Assembly: GCF_020096995.1 (NCBI RefSeq)
Contig: NZ_CP083692.1
Location: forward strand, 2,294,001-2,358,000
Source of the DNA: Leucobacter sp. Psy1
GTDB lineage: Bacteria; Actinomycetota; Actinomycetes; Actinomycetales; Microbacteriaceae
DNA: 64,000 nucleotides
Direction: 5' to 3'
Position 1 is the stretch's first letter; the number at the start of each line of letters is the position of its first letter. Under the pieces are notes generated by a model that was given only the letters and a program-made list of their open reading frames with translations, had not been told where the DNA came from and did not search any database. The position numbers were made by a program, and so were the translations under genes. Shown here piece by piece: positions 45,601-53,978 of this stretch.

Positions 45601-46332
45601 GTTGACGGGAGCGACGATGTCATTCACCGCTCCGGTCAGCACGCCGCTGAGGTCCCCAACGAGCGGGCTCTGTACGTCGAGCTGCAGGTCGGAGAGCATG
45701 TACTCGGATTCGACATCCTCGATGGTCACGCCGTTCTTCTCAGCGCGAGCGCCAACGGCGCCGACCTCGATCGATGCGTCGCTCAGAACCGTGTTCACGA
45801 CCTCCTCGGAGAGGACCTGACGGAGCAGGTCGCTGAGGTTGAGGGAGGCCGGCTCGAAGCTCGCCGGGTCCTCGACGGGACTCAGATTCAGCGAGCCGTT
45901 CTCATTGATGAGGCCGGAGGACGAGAAGGAGTGCGTCTCAGTTGGCGACTCGCTGTGGCTGGAGATCGCCCCGAGCCCGCCCAGCGCGAGGAGTCCACCG
46001 TTCTCACCGTCTCCGATGAGCGGAATATCGATCTGACCGAGATCGACGTTGACCGTCTCAAGAAGCTCGAGATCGAGACCGTGGGTGTCGGTGACGGTGC
46101 CCGGATACTCGCTCAGCGAGCTCGCGCCGCCAATAAGGCCGAGACTGAGGCCCTCCAGCCAAAGGGCGTGACCGTGACCCGCGGAGTCCGCTGCGGTGGT
46201 CACGCTGTCGGCCTGGGCGACAGACGCGCCCATGCCGACAAGGGCGAAGGCCGTGGCCCCCGCCGTAATTCCCCCGAGCGCTCGTTTCCGCTTTCTGCGG
46301 AAACGCGCACGGGTATCTACTGAGTCTCCCAA
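42643..46332 (-). CDS. Large surface repeat protein with wall anchor (choice-of-anchor G-like)
   Basis: A 1,229-residue exported protein. Basic N-terminus (RFRRKRKR) and signal peptide ending near VAQA (residue 41). An N-terminal globular part runs to about residue 560 and resembles choice-of-anchor G family proteins. An IPT/Ig-like domain (TPNPVEQGGVVTLTGTGFEP) spans about 565-650. A stalk of about 500 residues made almost only of Ala, Ser, Asp, Asn, Thr, Glu and Gln follows. The C-terminus has LSNTG (about 1192), a hydrophobic helix and a basic tail (RYRSRQTQ), i.e. a sortase-type signal. TTG start with GGAGG 7 nt upstream. It probably acts in adhesion or the cell envelope. Confidence 0.8.
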   Translation of the reverse strand: MGDSVDTRARFRRKRKRALGGITAGATAFALVGMGASVAQADSVTTAADSAGHGHALWLEGLSLGLIGGASSLSEYPGTVTDTHGLDLELLETVNVDLGQIDIPLIGDGENGGLLALGGLGAISSHSESPTETHSFSSSGLINENGSLNLSPVEDPASFEPASLNLSDLLRQVLSEEVVNTVLSDASIEVGAVGARAEKNGVTIEDVESEYMLSDLQLDVQSPLVGDLSGVLTGAVNDIVAPVNGLVGEGGLLNEAVTQVSEVVDSIDLTILGTGVQLESDPEASGLELTGVDTLVNGVVEDILQEETSNASGSVVVDLSTGLIHVNLAELIIEAQDNPEITNLSQLPANTSVLTEEVVNALTNGVTEALVGNSENSLISKVQTLLSERIWDVGVNLNINAGGQLCVLIACSTLADAEINIQGTLAEFAAQNGESLDSSNISTTLDLLGIIPVGDLINGISSQILAPIVNNVAGPLVTVITDDVLGNVQSILQTTLEATLGQLVGALEPLLEQTVALTINQQPVAAGGTGDFGADSFTVRALAVELLPGLATNAATLQLGSATVKALDELPATLTATPNPVEQGGVVTLTGTGFEPGEDVEITLPDGSITTVVADEDGNIETTWDVPADYAPGAADFVATGQTSERTATASTEVEAAADPDADADADADPGAAVNTNASASAAASADADNNSNPAAQAAAEVAAQADATTTASATADADATAAASAAANEDASTTASADAAPDANAAAQAASQASADSTATAAANAEASAATDATATADSSSAAQAASEAAAEVDSSATASSTAAADVDADAAADPAAETTATADATADPGAAVNTNASASAAASADADNNSNPAAQAAAEVAAQADATTTASATADADATAAASAAANEDASTTASADAAPDANAAAQAASQASADSTATAAANAEASAATDATATADSSSAAQAASEAAAEVDSSATASSTASADVSADAAADPAADATATATADADVDADANVNASASASASADADDNSNASAQAAAQAAADEDANTTASAAADVDANAAAESAANEDASTDASAESNAAASAASQASADSTADSASNAEASAAATADANAASEAAASASSEAAAEANASASASSSASADVTADATAAAAAASQADADASAAASADSSANVDADASAAAGAAADDNTSASANAAADKAASGSAAAKGDLSNTGAANMALMGTAAALLLLLGAGVVVLQRYRSRQTQ
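43445..44331 (-). repeat. Near-perfect internal duplication of 407 bp with 480-bp period
   Basis: 43445-43851 and 43925-44331 are identical except at two positions (43693 and 43765 in the first copy). Both changes are silent (Ala codons), so about 135 residues of the stalk are repeated exactly (near residues 667-803 and 827-962). More diverged similarity extends to about 42960. Because synonymous sites are almost unchanged, the duplication must be recent or homogenised. Confidence 0.9.
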
Positions 46333-46709
46333 AGGATCCCCTCCCCTTCACGAATGTGTACTTTCCGGCGTACCGGGCGCCGCTTCCCCTGTGCGACTGC
46401 AGCACGCAATACGACACACGCGACGAGGCCGAGCCTAAGAGGAACCTGGGAGAGTTCTCCAAGCACCTGCGAGACGCTGAGGAGGTCGGTGAGCAGCACT
46501 GATGTGGGTGCGGAGACTACTGAGATAAAAACATCTGATTACGGATTTCTTATCGCAAAATCCCTGAGATATGCGTCTTTCATTTGTGTATCGTGTCCAG
46601 AAACACTGAAACCCCCAGGTAATCTGCCTTTCAGGGGGAAATCGGTGCAAGACACCGACGTTGGTGGCGCCGAGTTCCCCGAATCGACGATGCGGAGAGC
46701 GGGGATCGG
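46333..46709. other. 377-bp divergent intergenic region with AT-rich segment
   Basis: It separates the surface repeat protein and the LuxR-family regulator. No coding frame is convincing. The part from about 46500 to 46620 is clearly poorer in GC than anything nearby and contains GATAA (46524-46528) and TTATC (46550-46554) as a loose dyad, and CTGAAA-CCCCC / TTTCAG-GGGGG arms around 46606-46640. Promoters and operators for both genes most likely lie here, but no single -10/-35 pair stands out. Confidence 0.6.
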
Positions 46710-49178
46710 GTGGCCTTCAGACGAACTTTTCCTCGAGAGCAGCGGATCAGGGAGATCCTTCAGAACCTGGCCGACGGGCAGCATGTAGTCCTGATGGCCG
46801 GCAGCGGTATGGGGAAGACCCATGTACTGAATACGCTCGCCGAGCGTTGGAGCGCTGAGGGGCGACCCGCTGTGAAATTGAGCTGCCGAGGAGGCCGGGA
46901 GGCGTTCCGCGCGGCCGAGGAGGCGCCACTCAATGCTGCATTCTTCATCGACGACTTCGAATATGCAGCGCCCGAGATGATCTCGCTGCTGAGCAGTCGC
47001 TTCTCCGAGAGCGGCGTCAGCGTGTCCGCCGTGCAGAGCGGTCACCTATCGAACCGCCTCGAGACCTCGGTTGCGGAAGTCATGCAGGAGAAACCAGCGC
47101 TCCTGGACAATTGGGATAACTGGGCTCACGTGAGACTCGAGCCGATGACGGACAGTGAGATCGAACGTCTGGTGCACGAACGCAGCGCGCACATGGTCGA
47201 CTCGGTGACGATGGGGATGATTCTGCAGCTGGCGCAGGGTCGACCCGGTTGGGCGGCCGACATCACCACGCTCGCCGAGCACGGACTCCTCATCGACGAT
47301 GCGCGGCCCATGATCGATACCCGCAACATTCGGGACCTGCACTTGACCTCGCTGCGCGAATCTTCGGTCAGCATCGGGCCGCTCACCGAGGAAGTGGCGG
47401 CAGCCACGATCGTACTCTCGGAACTCGACCCGCTCGACCAGACACAAGCCGGTGATCTCACCCGCTCTCACGCCGTGCAAGAGATGCTCTCGCGCGGAAT
47501 GATCGACTTAGACGAGCACACGCACCTCCTCAGCGTTCCTCCGTTTCTTGCTGCAGCCGTCCGCGCCCAAGCGACCCCCGAGGCCCTCGATCACGCCAGA
47601 CAGCACGCCGCAGAGCATCTCCTTCTCCAGGAGGCCATGGGAATGCCCCTGAGTTCTGCGGACTCGCTCTTCTGCGCGCGATACGCCGCCCCAGAAAGGT
47701 TCGCAGGGATGCCCGGCCTGTCGGACGCGCTCCGCGAACTCCTGCGTCGCACCGCGGAGGAACTCGTCGCGTTCGGGCACGAGGGAAGCGCTCGAGCGCT
47801 GCTCATGCGAGCAGCCAGCATGGGGATGCAGCTGGAGGGCGCATTCGGCGCTCGAGCCATGACCATCATCGGCGGACCGAAGCACGGCCTCGCAAAGCTT
47901 CCCCCGACGACGGACGAGAACGACAGTGAAGCGCGTCCCGAACGATTGGCTTCTCTGTTCCTCCGCACGCTCCTCGAGGGGGAATCAGGGTTGGGTGCGG
48001 TACGGCGAGCGCTCTCCGGTGCGGATGAGTCCGCCGAAGACGCCACCGCTCTCCGGCTCTTCCGCCTGTGGAATGCGACCGGATCGATAGCGGACGACCT
48101 CGCGTTCATCCGCCAGGTGGCGCAGGACGATAGCGCCCCGGATCTTCAGCTCATCGCCGCCGCGCTCTTCAAGTTCGAACTCCTCTGGAACGGTCACCAG
48201 CCCGCGCCAGCCGACTACGCACGCTTTCTGACGCTGCTCGAACGCGCCGGATTCACCGACTCCCTCATCTCACGTGACCTCATCGACACCGCTGTGGTCA
48301 GCTACGCCATCACCCTGCTCCTCTCCGAGGACTACCGCTCCCGGGCTGGCGAACTCAGAGCGCTCGTGGAGAATCTGTCCAGCGCAGACCAACACCGTCG
48401 CTGGTTGACACATCTGCTCGCGACCGCGACGGCACTGACTTCAGGTCATGCGGAACGCTCGCTCCTCGAATGGAGCGGCTTTGGACAGCGGATCCCGCGG
48501 TTTCTTCCGCGTCGCCTCAGGGAACGCATTTCAGCGGTGACGCGGATGCTGGAGCAGGCCGTGTCATACGCGGGGAGCTCCCCGAAGGAGCGCAGGTGGA
48601 CAGCGGCGACCGAGCGCAACAGCGGGCGAGATGCTCGGTGGAACCCGAGCCACCTCTTCTCCTATCTCCTCGGCCAGACAGAGCGTCTCCCCCAGCTCGA
48701 GACCGCTCCGGATGAGCACAAGCACCTCCGCATTCTCACGTTCATGTACGAGCACACCACCGCCTCCGCTCAGCAGAATCCTGCGGCTCTCCAACGTGTC
48801 GCGCAGAAGCTCGCCGAAGCCGACCTCAATGGTCCCGCGTTGACCGCGCTCCGCGAAACCCGCGAGATCCTCTTGAAACGACGAGCCTCGGGAGCCGTGA
48901 CTCGGTGCGACCAGCAGATTGCCGAATTGCGACTGAAAATGCTTCGCAACGTGCCCTGGCTCTGCGATGACGACCTTCCGCAGACCACTGCGACGAGCCT
49001 CACCCCGCGAGAGATCGAAGCAGCTCGCCTCGCCGCACAGGGAATGTCGAACCTCGAGATCGCCAGGCACCTCGATTGCAGCATCCGCACCGTGGAGTCC
49101 CACCTCTCACAGGCGCGGGCGAAGCTCGGACTCGCGAGTCGTCAGGATCTCAGATTGCACCCGGGACTCGCGAGCTAG
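46710..49178 (+). CDS. Large AAA-ATPase LuxR-family transcriptional regulator
   Basis: An 822-residue one-component regulator of the MalT/LAL type. Walker A AGSGMGKT (residues 30-37), Walker B FFIDD (78-82), a long helical middle part, and a C-terminal LuxR helix-turn-helix with LTPREIEAARLAAQGMSNLE and ARHLDCSIRTVESHL (about 760-815). No sensor domain is identified. The GTG start is at 46710. It faces the surface repeat protein gene and is the obvious candidate to control it. Its 3' end overlaps the convergent mycothione reductase gene by 29 bp. Confidence 0.87.
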   Translation: MAFRRTFPREQRIREILQNLADGQHVVLMAGSGMGKTHVLNTLAERWSAEGRPAVKLSCRGGREAFRAAEEAPLNAAFFIDDFEYAAPEMISLLSSRFSESGVSVSAVQSGHLSNRLETSVAEVMQEKPALLDNWDNWAHVRLEPMTDSEIERLVHERSAHMVDSVTMGMILQLAQGRPGWAADITTLAEHGLLIDDARPMIDTRNIRDLHLTSLRESSVSIGPLTEEVAAATIVLSELDPLDQTQAGDLTRSHAVQEMLSRGMIDLDEHTHLLSVPPFLAAAVRAQATPEALDHARQHAAEHLLLQEAMGMPLSSADSLFCARYAAPERFAGMPGLSDALRELLRRTAEELVAFGHEGSARALLMRAASMGMQLEGAFGARAMTIIGGPKHGLAKLPPTTDENDSEARPERLASLFLRTLLEGESGLGAVRRALSGADESAEDATALRLFRLWNATGSIADDLAFIRQVAQDDSAPDLQLIAAALFKFELLWNGHQPAPADYARFLTLLERAGFTDSLISRDLIDTAVVSYAITLLLSEDYRSRAGELRALVENLSSADQHRRWLTHLLATATALTSGHAERSLLEWSGFGQRIPRFLPRRLRERISAVTRMLEQAVSYAGSSPKERRWTAATERNSGRDARWNPSHLFSYLLGQTERLPQLETAPDEHKHLRILTFMYEHTTASAQQNPAALQRVAQKLAEADLNGPALTALRETREILLKRRASGAVTRCDQQIAELRLKMLRNVPWLCDDDLPQTTATSLTPREIEAARLAAQGMSNLEIARHLDCSIRTVESHLSQARAKLGLASRQDLRLHPGLAS

Positions 49179-50598
49179 GCACGTCGAGCCCGAGCAGAGC
49201 GTTCTCTGCGACCTCCATGAGGGCCGGGTGGATCCAGTACTGGCCACGCGCGAACGTGTGAGCATCGATCCCGAAGCTCATCGCCGCGATGATCGGCTGC
49301 ACGAGGTTCGATGCCTCCGGACCCATGACGTGGGCACCGAGCACTCGACCGTCGCGGCGGTCTGCGACCACCTTGAAGATGCTGCTGCCGTCCTCCATCG
49401 CCCACCCGTAGGCTGTGTCGCCGTAGCGCTGCGTCTTCGCGGTCACATGCTCAGCACCGAGAGCCTCGATCGCGGCTTCCTCGGTCAATCCGACCGTTGC
49501 GAGCTCCGGGTGCGTGAAGACGGCGAGCGGGATCGCCTCTCGCCGTGAGGCCACCAGGTCATCCGGGTGTTCGAGGTTGTGGGCGACGACACGGGCCTCG
49601 TGATTCGCGACGTGCTTCAGTTGCGCCGCGGAGCAGATGTCCCCGAGCGCGAACAGACCGGGCACCGCTTCTCCACCGGACAGGACCCGCTGGAACTCGT
49701 CCACGGCAATTCTGCCGTCATCGTGCAGATCGAGCCCGGCTGCAGCGGCATCGACGAGGTCGGAGTTCGGGCGTCTGCCCATCGCGACGAGCACGACATC
49801 GACCTCGAGCGCTTCACGGTCGACCGTGTTTCCCTCACCGTCGATGACGCTGATGTCTGCGAGCACGCGACCATGATCGCCCTCGCGCACACCCGCCAGC
49901 ACGCGACCGAGCTGCACACTCCACTGCTGCGCAGCCTCCTTGGTGAACGCATCGGACACCTCGGCGTCGAGCGTGCGCATGAGCCGCTGACTGCGGTTGA
50001 TCTGCACCACGTTCGACCCGAGCCCCGAGAAGATGCCGGCGAACTCGCAGGCGATAAAACCGCCGCCCACAACGAGTACCCGCCCCGGGAGGTCGTCGAG
50101 ACGCATGACGGTGTCGGAGGTGTGCACCTGGGGCAGATCGATTCCGGGCACGTCCGGCAGCACTGCGCGCGACCCCGCCGCGATGACGAGCTGTTCCGCC
50201 TCCATATGGGTCCCGTCATCGGCCACGAATGACCGAGGGCCCGTGAGACGCACCCGCTGCTCGATGAGTTCGACGTTGTCGAGCCCGAGACGGTAGTCGC
50301 GCCCGCCAGAGGAGATCGGGTCGATCCTTCCGAAGATCCGGTCGCGCATCGCCGGCCAGTCGACCGACTCAGTATGCTGCGTCACATTCAGCCGCTCCGC
50401 CTCCTCGGGAGCGCGGGCGATCAGCGCGGGGCGGACGAACATCTTCGTCGGGATGCAGCCGACGTTCAAACAGGTCCCCCCGAAGACGCCCCGCTCAGCC
50501 ATCACCACGCGACGATCGTCCCAGAACGGGGTGATGAGCGAGTTACCTGATCCGGAACCGATGATCGCGAGATCGGCAGAGAGCTGAGTCATACGCAT
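49150..50598 (-). CDS. mtr: Mycothione reductase
   Basis: A 482-residue flavoprotein disulfide reductase. GGTCLNVGCIPTKMFV carries the redox-active cysteine pair (about residues 40-45), VLVVGGGFIACEFAGIF is the NADPH Rossmann motif, and QYWIHPALMEVAENALLGL gives the catalytic His-Glu pair at the dimer interface. Pattern and length fit mycothione reductase (NADPH + MSSM) rather than glutathione reductase. Together with Mca at the other end of the window this indicates a mycothiol-based redox system. Confidence 0.9.
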   Translation of the reverse strand: MRMTQLSADLAIIGSGSGNSLITPFWDDRRVVMAERGVFGGTCLNVGCIPTKMFVRPALIARAPEEAERLNVTQHTESVDWPAMRDRIFGRIDPISSGGRDYRLGLDNVELIEQRVRLTGPRSFVADDGTHMEAEQLVIAAGSRAVLPDVPGIDLPQVHTSDTVMRLDDLPGRVLVVGGGFIACEFAGIFSGLGSNVVQINRSQRLMRTLDAEVSDAFTKEAAQQWSVQLGRVLAGVREGDHGRVLADISVIDGEGNTVDREALEVDVVLVAMGRRPNSDLVDAAAAGLDLHDDGRIAVDEFQRVLSGGEAVPGLFALGDICSAAQLKHVANHEARVVAHNLEHPDDLVASRREAIPLAVFTHPELATVGLTEEAAIEALGAEHVTAKTQRYGDTAYGWAMEDGSSIFKVVADRRDGRVLGAHVMGPEASNLVQPIIAAMSFGIDAHTFARGQYWIHPALMEVAENALLGLDVPSSRVPGAI

Positions 50599-50762
50599 AT
50601 GTTATTCCGCTCGCCTCCTCGTCGCCTCAGACCGGCCCCGCGCAGCTCTCGCACACGCGCGGCGTAGCCGAATTCAGCCGAGCGCTCAACGGGTTGCGCC
50701 AGGCTGCGGCCGAGCGGTTGACTCGAATACGACCGCAGCCCACAACGAGAAGGAGTAGACGT

Positions 50763-51311
50763 ATGTCGCAACTCACCGGAAAGAAAGTCGCGTTCCTCGC
50801 CACGGACGGATTCGAGGATTCCGAGCTCACGAGTCCCTGGGAAGCCGTCACCGAGCACGGAGCCGTCGCGGAGCTCATCTCCACCGAGTCAGGCACGATC
50901 ACCGGGAAGAACGGTCACGAAGCGCGCGTCGATCAGACCACGGCGCAGGCCAGCACGGGCGACTACGACGCTCTGGTGCTGCCAGGCGGCGTCGTGAACT
51001 CCGACGACATCAGGCTCGACCAGGATGCGGTGGCGTTCGTCCGCCAGATCTTCGCCGAGCACAAGCCGGTGGGTGTCATCTGCCACGGCGGTTGGATCCT
51101 CACCGACGCCGATGTGCTGCAGGGTCGCGAGATCACCTCCTACCCGAGCCTGAAGACCGACCTGCAGAATGCCGGGGCGAAGTGGGTCGACGCCGAGGTC
51201 ATCTGCGATGAAGGGCTCGTGTCGAGTCGCACCCCGGACGACCTTCCGGCATTCAACGCGAAGCTCGTGGAAGAGATCGAAGAGGGCAAGCACAGCGGGC
51301 AGACCGCCTGA
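50763..51311 (+). CDS. PfpI/DJ-1-family type 1 glutamine-amidotransferase-like protein
   Basis: A 182-residue DJ-1/PfpI fold protein. Glu in GFEDSELTSP, the nucleophile Cys in VGVICHGGWILTDADVL (about residue 105) followed by His, and DEGLVSSRTPDDLPAF match the PfpI peptidase/deglycase group. AAGGAG lies 7 nt before the ATG. It may act on damaged proteins or metabolites, e.g. in stress, but a substrate cannot be read from the sequence. Confidence 0.9.
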   Translation: MSQLTGKKVAFLATDGFEDSELTSPWEAVTEHGAVAELISTESGTITGKNGHEARVDQTTAQASTGDYDALVLPGGVVNSDDIRLDQDAVAFVRQIFAEHKPVGVICHGGWILTDADVLQGREITSYPSLKTDLQNAGAKWVDAEVICDEGLVSSRTPDDLPAFNAKLVEEIEEGKHSGQTA

Positions 51312-51366
51312 CGGTCGGCTCGTAGTCCGGCGAATCGGGGCCGGCTGTACTTCGGAGAGATCCGGG

Positions 51367-51615
51367 CTACAGCCGGCCCCGATCGACGTAATGGAGCGAA
51401 CTCACCCGTGACACTCGTTCCACTGACACCCACCAGTCGAGGGTGAGAATGTAGTGACGCTGACAGAACAGCTCGACCTCACGCACACCGTCGATCGACC
51501 ACACGATGTACCACTCGGGGCCGAGCGCGCACGCGCTGCGGGACCAGTGGCACATCGAGTCCAGCGCATCCGACGCGCCGGCAGAAGTCCTTACCGTGTC
51601 GATCACGCTCGTCAT
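51367..51615 (-). CDS. Small protein of unknown function, coupled to the gene upstream
   Basis: An 82-residue protein with several aromatic residues and three cysteines, in MCHWSRSACA and ELFCQRH. No membrane helix, signal peptide or known motif. Its ATG overlaps the stop of the 257-residue gene upstream (ATGA), so the two are co-translated. Function unknown. Confidence 0.6.
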   Translation of the reverse strand: MTSVIDTVRTSAGASDALDSMCHWSRSACALGPEWYIVWSIDGVREVELFCQRHYILTLDWWVSVERVSRVSSLHYVDRGRL

Positions 51616-52385
51616 TGCTCGCCCCGATTCGCCATCACGGCGTCGAGGTCGGCCTCCACGCGACGCTGAGCCTCGTCGAGCTCCCGCTGCCCGAGCAGCA
51701 CGTCGTCGTTCAGCCAGTGCGCCCAACGCTCGTCGTACGCCTGCTCTCGCGCGAGCTCGCTCCCCCGGTCTTCGGCGTCGCGCGCAGTGAATGCAATGTA
51801 GGCGCCATCGTGATCAAGATGCACCTGCAGCCGCGAGCGGTGCGCCGGGATCACGAGGACGCTGGGCAGACCGGAGAAGCCGATCCCGAACCAGGAAACT
51901 TCGCCGCTTCCTTCCCCCGCACCGCGCCCGCGGTCATCAACATCGTCGAGGTGAAAGCAGTGGTCGGCTGCGAACCCGCGCACCTCGGCACCGTCGGCAC
52001 TGAGCGACATGGTGAACGCGCGGGGTGCGTCCGCGCCCGAAACGTACCACTCCGAAGCCGGGTCGCCCGCGCTTCGCGGCACCCCTCCGAAGTAACGGCG
52101 CTCGACCTCGACCCGGCCGTCGCGTGCGCGTCGGCCTCGGTGACGCTCGAAGAGAGTAGGCCCGGCTGCGGCCCCCCGGAGCCTCGGAAGGTTGACGGGA
52201 GTGACCGTCACCGGAGCGGGTCCGTTCGGCAGGATCTCGCGGAGCGACTCCTGCAGTTCGGCCGCTGTACCGAAGGACCGAACGTCGATCTCCCATTCTT
52301 CGTACGCCACCACGCCCGCCTCGATGCGGTCGAGGAGGCCGCCGAGGTGCGCGTGCTCGGCCTCCGATTCGATGAACCGTGTCAT
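51612..52385 (-). CDS. Hypothetical protein of unknown family
   Basis: A 257-residue soluble protein. The N-terminus (MTRFIESEAEHAHLGGLLDR) and the C-terminal helix (QRELDEAQRRVEADLDAVMA) are charged; the centre has WFGIGFSGLPSVLVIPAHRSR and an Arg-rich stretch near residue 90. ATG at 52385 was chosen because GGAGG lies 5 nt upstream. It is coupled to the 82-residue gene and diverges from the HTH-membrane gene. No domain is recognised. Confidence 0.7.
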   Translation of the reverse strand: MTRFIESEAEHAHLGGLLDRIEAGVVAYEEWEIDVRSFGTAAELQESLREILPNGPAPVTVTPVNLPRLRGAAAGPTLFERHRGRRARDGRVEVERRYFGGVPRSAGDPASEWYVSGADAPRAFTMSLSADGAEVRGFAADHCFHLDDVDDRGRGAGEGSGEVSWFGIGFSGLPSVLVIPAHRSRLQVHLDHDGAYIAFTARDAEDRGSELAREQAYDERWAHWLNDDVLLGQRELDEAQRRVEADLDAVMANRGEQ

Positions 52386-52570
52386 CCCGCCCTCCCCCAA
52401 AGGTGTGACATGCCTCGTCAGATGTTCAGCCTGACGTTACTCCGTACCGTTCACCCAAGACCGAAGCGACACTGGTTTTCATACAGTTCTCGAACAGTTA
52501 CCCGCGGAATCATGCCGTTACGGACTGTCCGAATAGTATGAATAGAACATCGGCGGACAGGAGATGCGGC

Positions 52571-53743
52571 GTGGACCACAGACCAGATGAGCCTGTCACT
52601 TTCGACGACATCGCTGCGGACCTGCGTGCACTGCGCGCGCGTCGAGGCGAGACGAGCTTCGCCGAGATCTCCCGCCGGATCAGCGTCCATCGACGTTCCC
52701 AGGGGGTCCCCGATGTCGCGGCGACCCCTCCCCGATCAACCGTGTACAACGCCTTCCGTGACGGACGTGCGCGCATGGATGCCGAGCTCATCCGGGAGAT
52801 TGCACTCGCACTCGGCGAGAGCGAGGCCAGAGCGGATGAGTGGCACGACCGGTGCACCAGTGCCCGCCGCGCACTGCCGATCCGCGCGACTACCGCGGAG
52901 GAGAGGACGGTCACCGGACACCACGCTTCCGATAACCACGAGACCGAAGGCTCAGCCGAAAGCACCCTCGGTGCGCTCGCGGAGACGTCAGAGCACGCCC
53001 CTGCACCTCACGACCCCGCGCGCACCCGACCCCTCGGCCACTGGGGCGCTGGCGCACTCCTCCTCGCGTGCGTTGCGATGAACATCGCGGGCAATGCGGT
53101 CGTCGCCGAGCTGTCGCTCGGGCTGTTCCTCGACATGATCGGCACCGCCGTCGCCGCTGTGGCGCTCGGGCCGTGGTACGGAGTCGCAGTGGCGGTCGCC
53201 ACGCACGGCATCGCGATCGGCACGAACAGCGCCGCGGTACTTCCGTTCACGCTCGTGAACATCGCCGGCGCCCTCGTGTGGGGCTACGGCATACGCAGGT
53301 TCGCCATGGGGCAGACGTTCACCAGGTACTTCGTCCTGAGCCTCATCGCCGGCACCGTCTGCACGTTGGTCGCCGTCCCGATCATCCTCAGCCTTTTCGC
53401 GAGCGGAACGGGTCACGCGGTGGATGGCCTCGCGCTGACTCTGCAGAACCTCGGACTTCCGCTCACGGTCGCCGTATTCGCAGGCAACCTCATGACCTCG
53501 CTCCCCGACAAGCTCATCACGGGCTTCGTCGCCCTGAGTCTGCTGCTTTTCGTGCACGCACGCTGGCGGCGGGACGGAGCGGAGTTCCCGCTGCTCGACC
53601 AATTGAGCCGCCTCGGGCGTCCGGCCCGCACCTCAACTGATCACCAAGAACAGGCTCGGCTCGACGCTGAGCACGCCCCGGACCACGACGCACGCAAGCC
53701 GGCATCAGCAGCTTCCGACCACACGCGACGCTGCACGCAGTAA
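52571..53743 (+). CDS. HTH-domain protein fused to an ECF S-component-like membrane domain
   Basis: A 390-residue protein in two parts. Residues 1-100 resemble helix-turn-helix regulators: DDIAADLRALRARRGETSFA, then ATPPRSTVYNAFRDGRARMD with the recognition-helix pattern. A Pro/His/Ala-rich linker leads to five or six hydrophobic segments (about 165-335), including LGLFLDMIGTAVAAVALGPW and FTLVNIAGALVWGYG, reminiscent of ECF transporter substrate-binding components. The GTG start has AGGAG 7 nt upstream and begins the conserved part. It could be a membrane-tethered regulator sensing a small molecule. The C-terminal 55 residues are hydrophilic. Confidence 0.65.
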   Translation: MDHRPDEPVTFDDIAADLRALRARRGETSFAEISRRISVHRRSQGVPDVAATPPRSTVYNAFRDGRARMDAELIREIALALGESEARADEWHDRCTSARRALPIRATTAEERTVTGHHASDNHETEGSAESTLGALAETSEHAPAPHDPARTRPLGHWGAGALLLACVAMNIAGNAVVAELSLGLFLDMIGTAVAAVALGPWYGVAVAVATHGIAIGTNSAAVLPFTLVNIAGALVWGYGIRRFAMGQTFTRYFVLSLIAGTVCTLVAVPIILSLFASGTGHAVDGLALTLQNLGLPLTVAVFAGNLMTSLPDKLITGFVALSLLLFVHARWRRDGAEFPLLDQLSRLGRPARTSTDHQEQARLDAEHAPDHDARKPASAASDHTRRCTQ

Positions 53744-53766
53744 CGCAACACTCACGCGCGTACGAG

Positions 53767-53811
53767 AAAACCCCCGAACCTCACTGGATTCCAGTGCTGA
53801 TCGGGGGTTTT
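53767..53811. terminator. Bidirectional terminator between the HTH-membrane gene and tRNA-Ser
   Basis: AAAACCCCCGA (53767-53777) pairs with TCGGGGGTTTT (53801-53811) as an 11-bp stem flanked by A and T runs on both strands. An inner hairpin, CACTGGA/TCCAGTG, lies in the loop. It ends 1 bp before the tRNA 3' end and serves transcripts from both sides. Confidence 0.92.
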
Positions 53812-53812
53812 G

Positions 53813-53903
53813 TGGCGGTGACGGCGGGATTTGAACCCGCGGTAGGGGGTTACCCTACACGACATTTCGAGTGTCGCACCTTCGGCCGCTCGGACACGTC
53901 ACC
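53813..53903 (-). tRNA. tRNA-Ser (anticodon CGA)
   Basis: Read on the minus strand, the 91-nt sequence starts GGTGACG and ends CGTCACCGCCA. It has a long variable arm, a T-arm with GGTTCAAATCC, and the anticodon loop CTCGAAA, anticodon CGA. It decodes serine UCG. CCA is encoded. Confidence 0.96.
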
Positions 53904-53978
53904 GCTAAAGAGAATAGGGGATCCGCATCTGAAATGCGAATCGAGACGCCTTCCGCGCGCCCGTCGGCGCGTCGTCGG

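Noticed and set aside
42643-46332. Repeated pattern suggesting a CRISPR array
   Set aside because: There are no short direct repeats separated by unique spacers; the repeats are long, contiguous and in frame with a coding gene.
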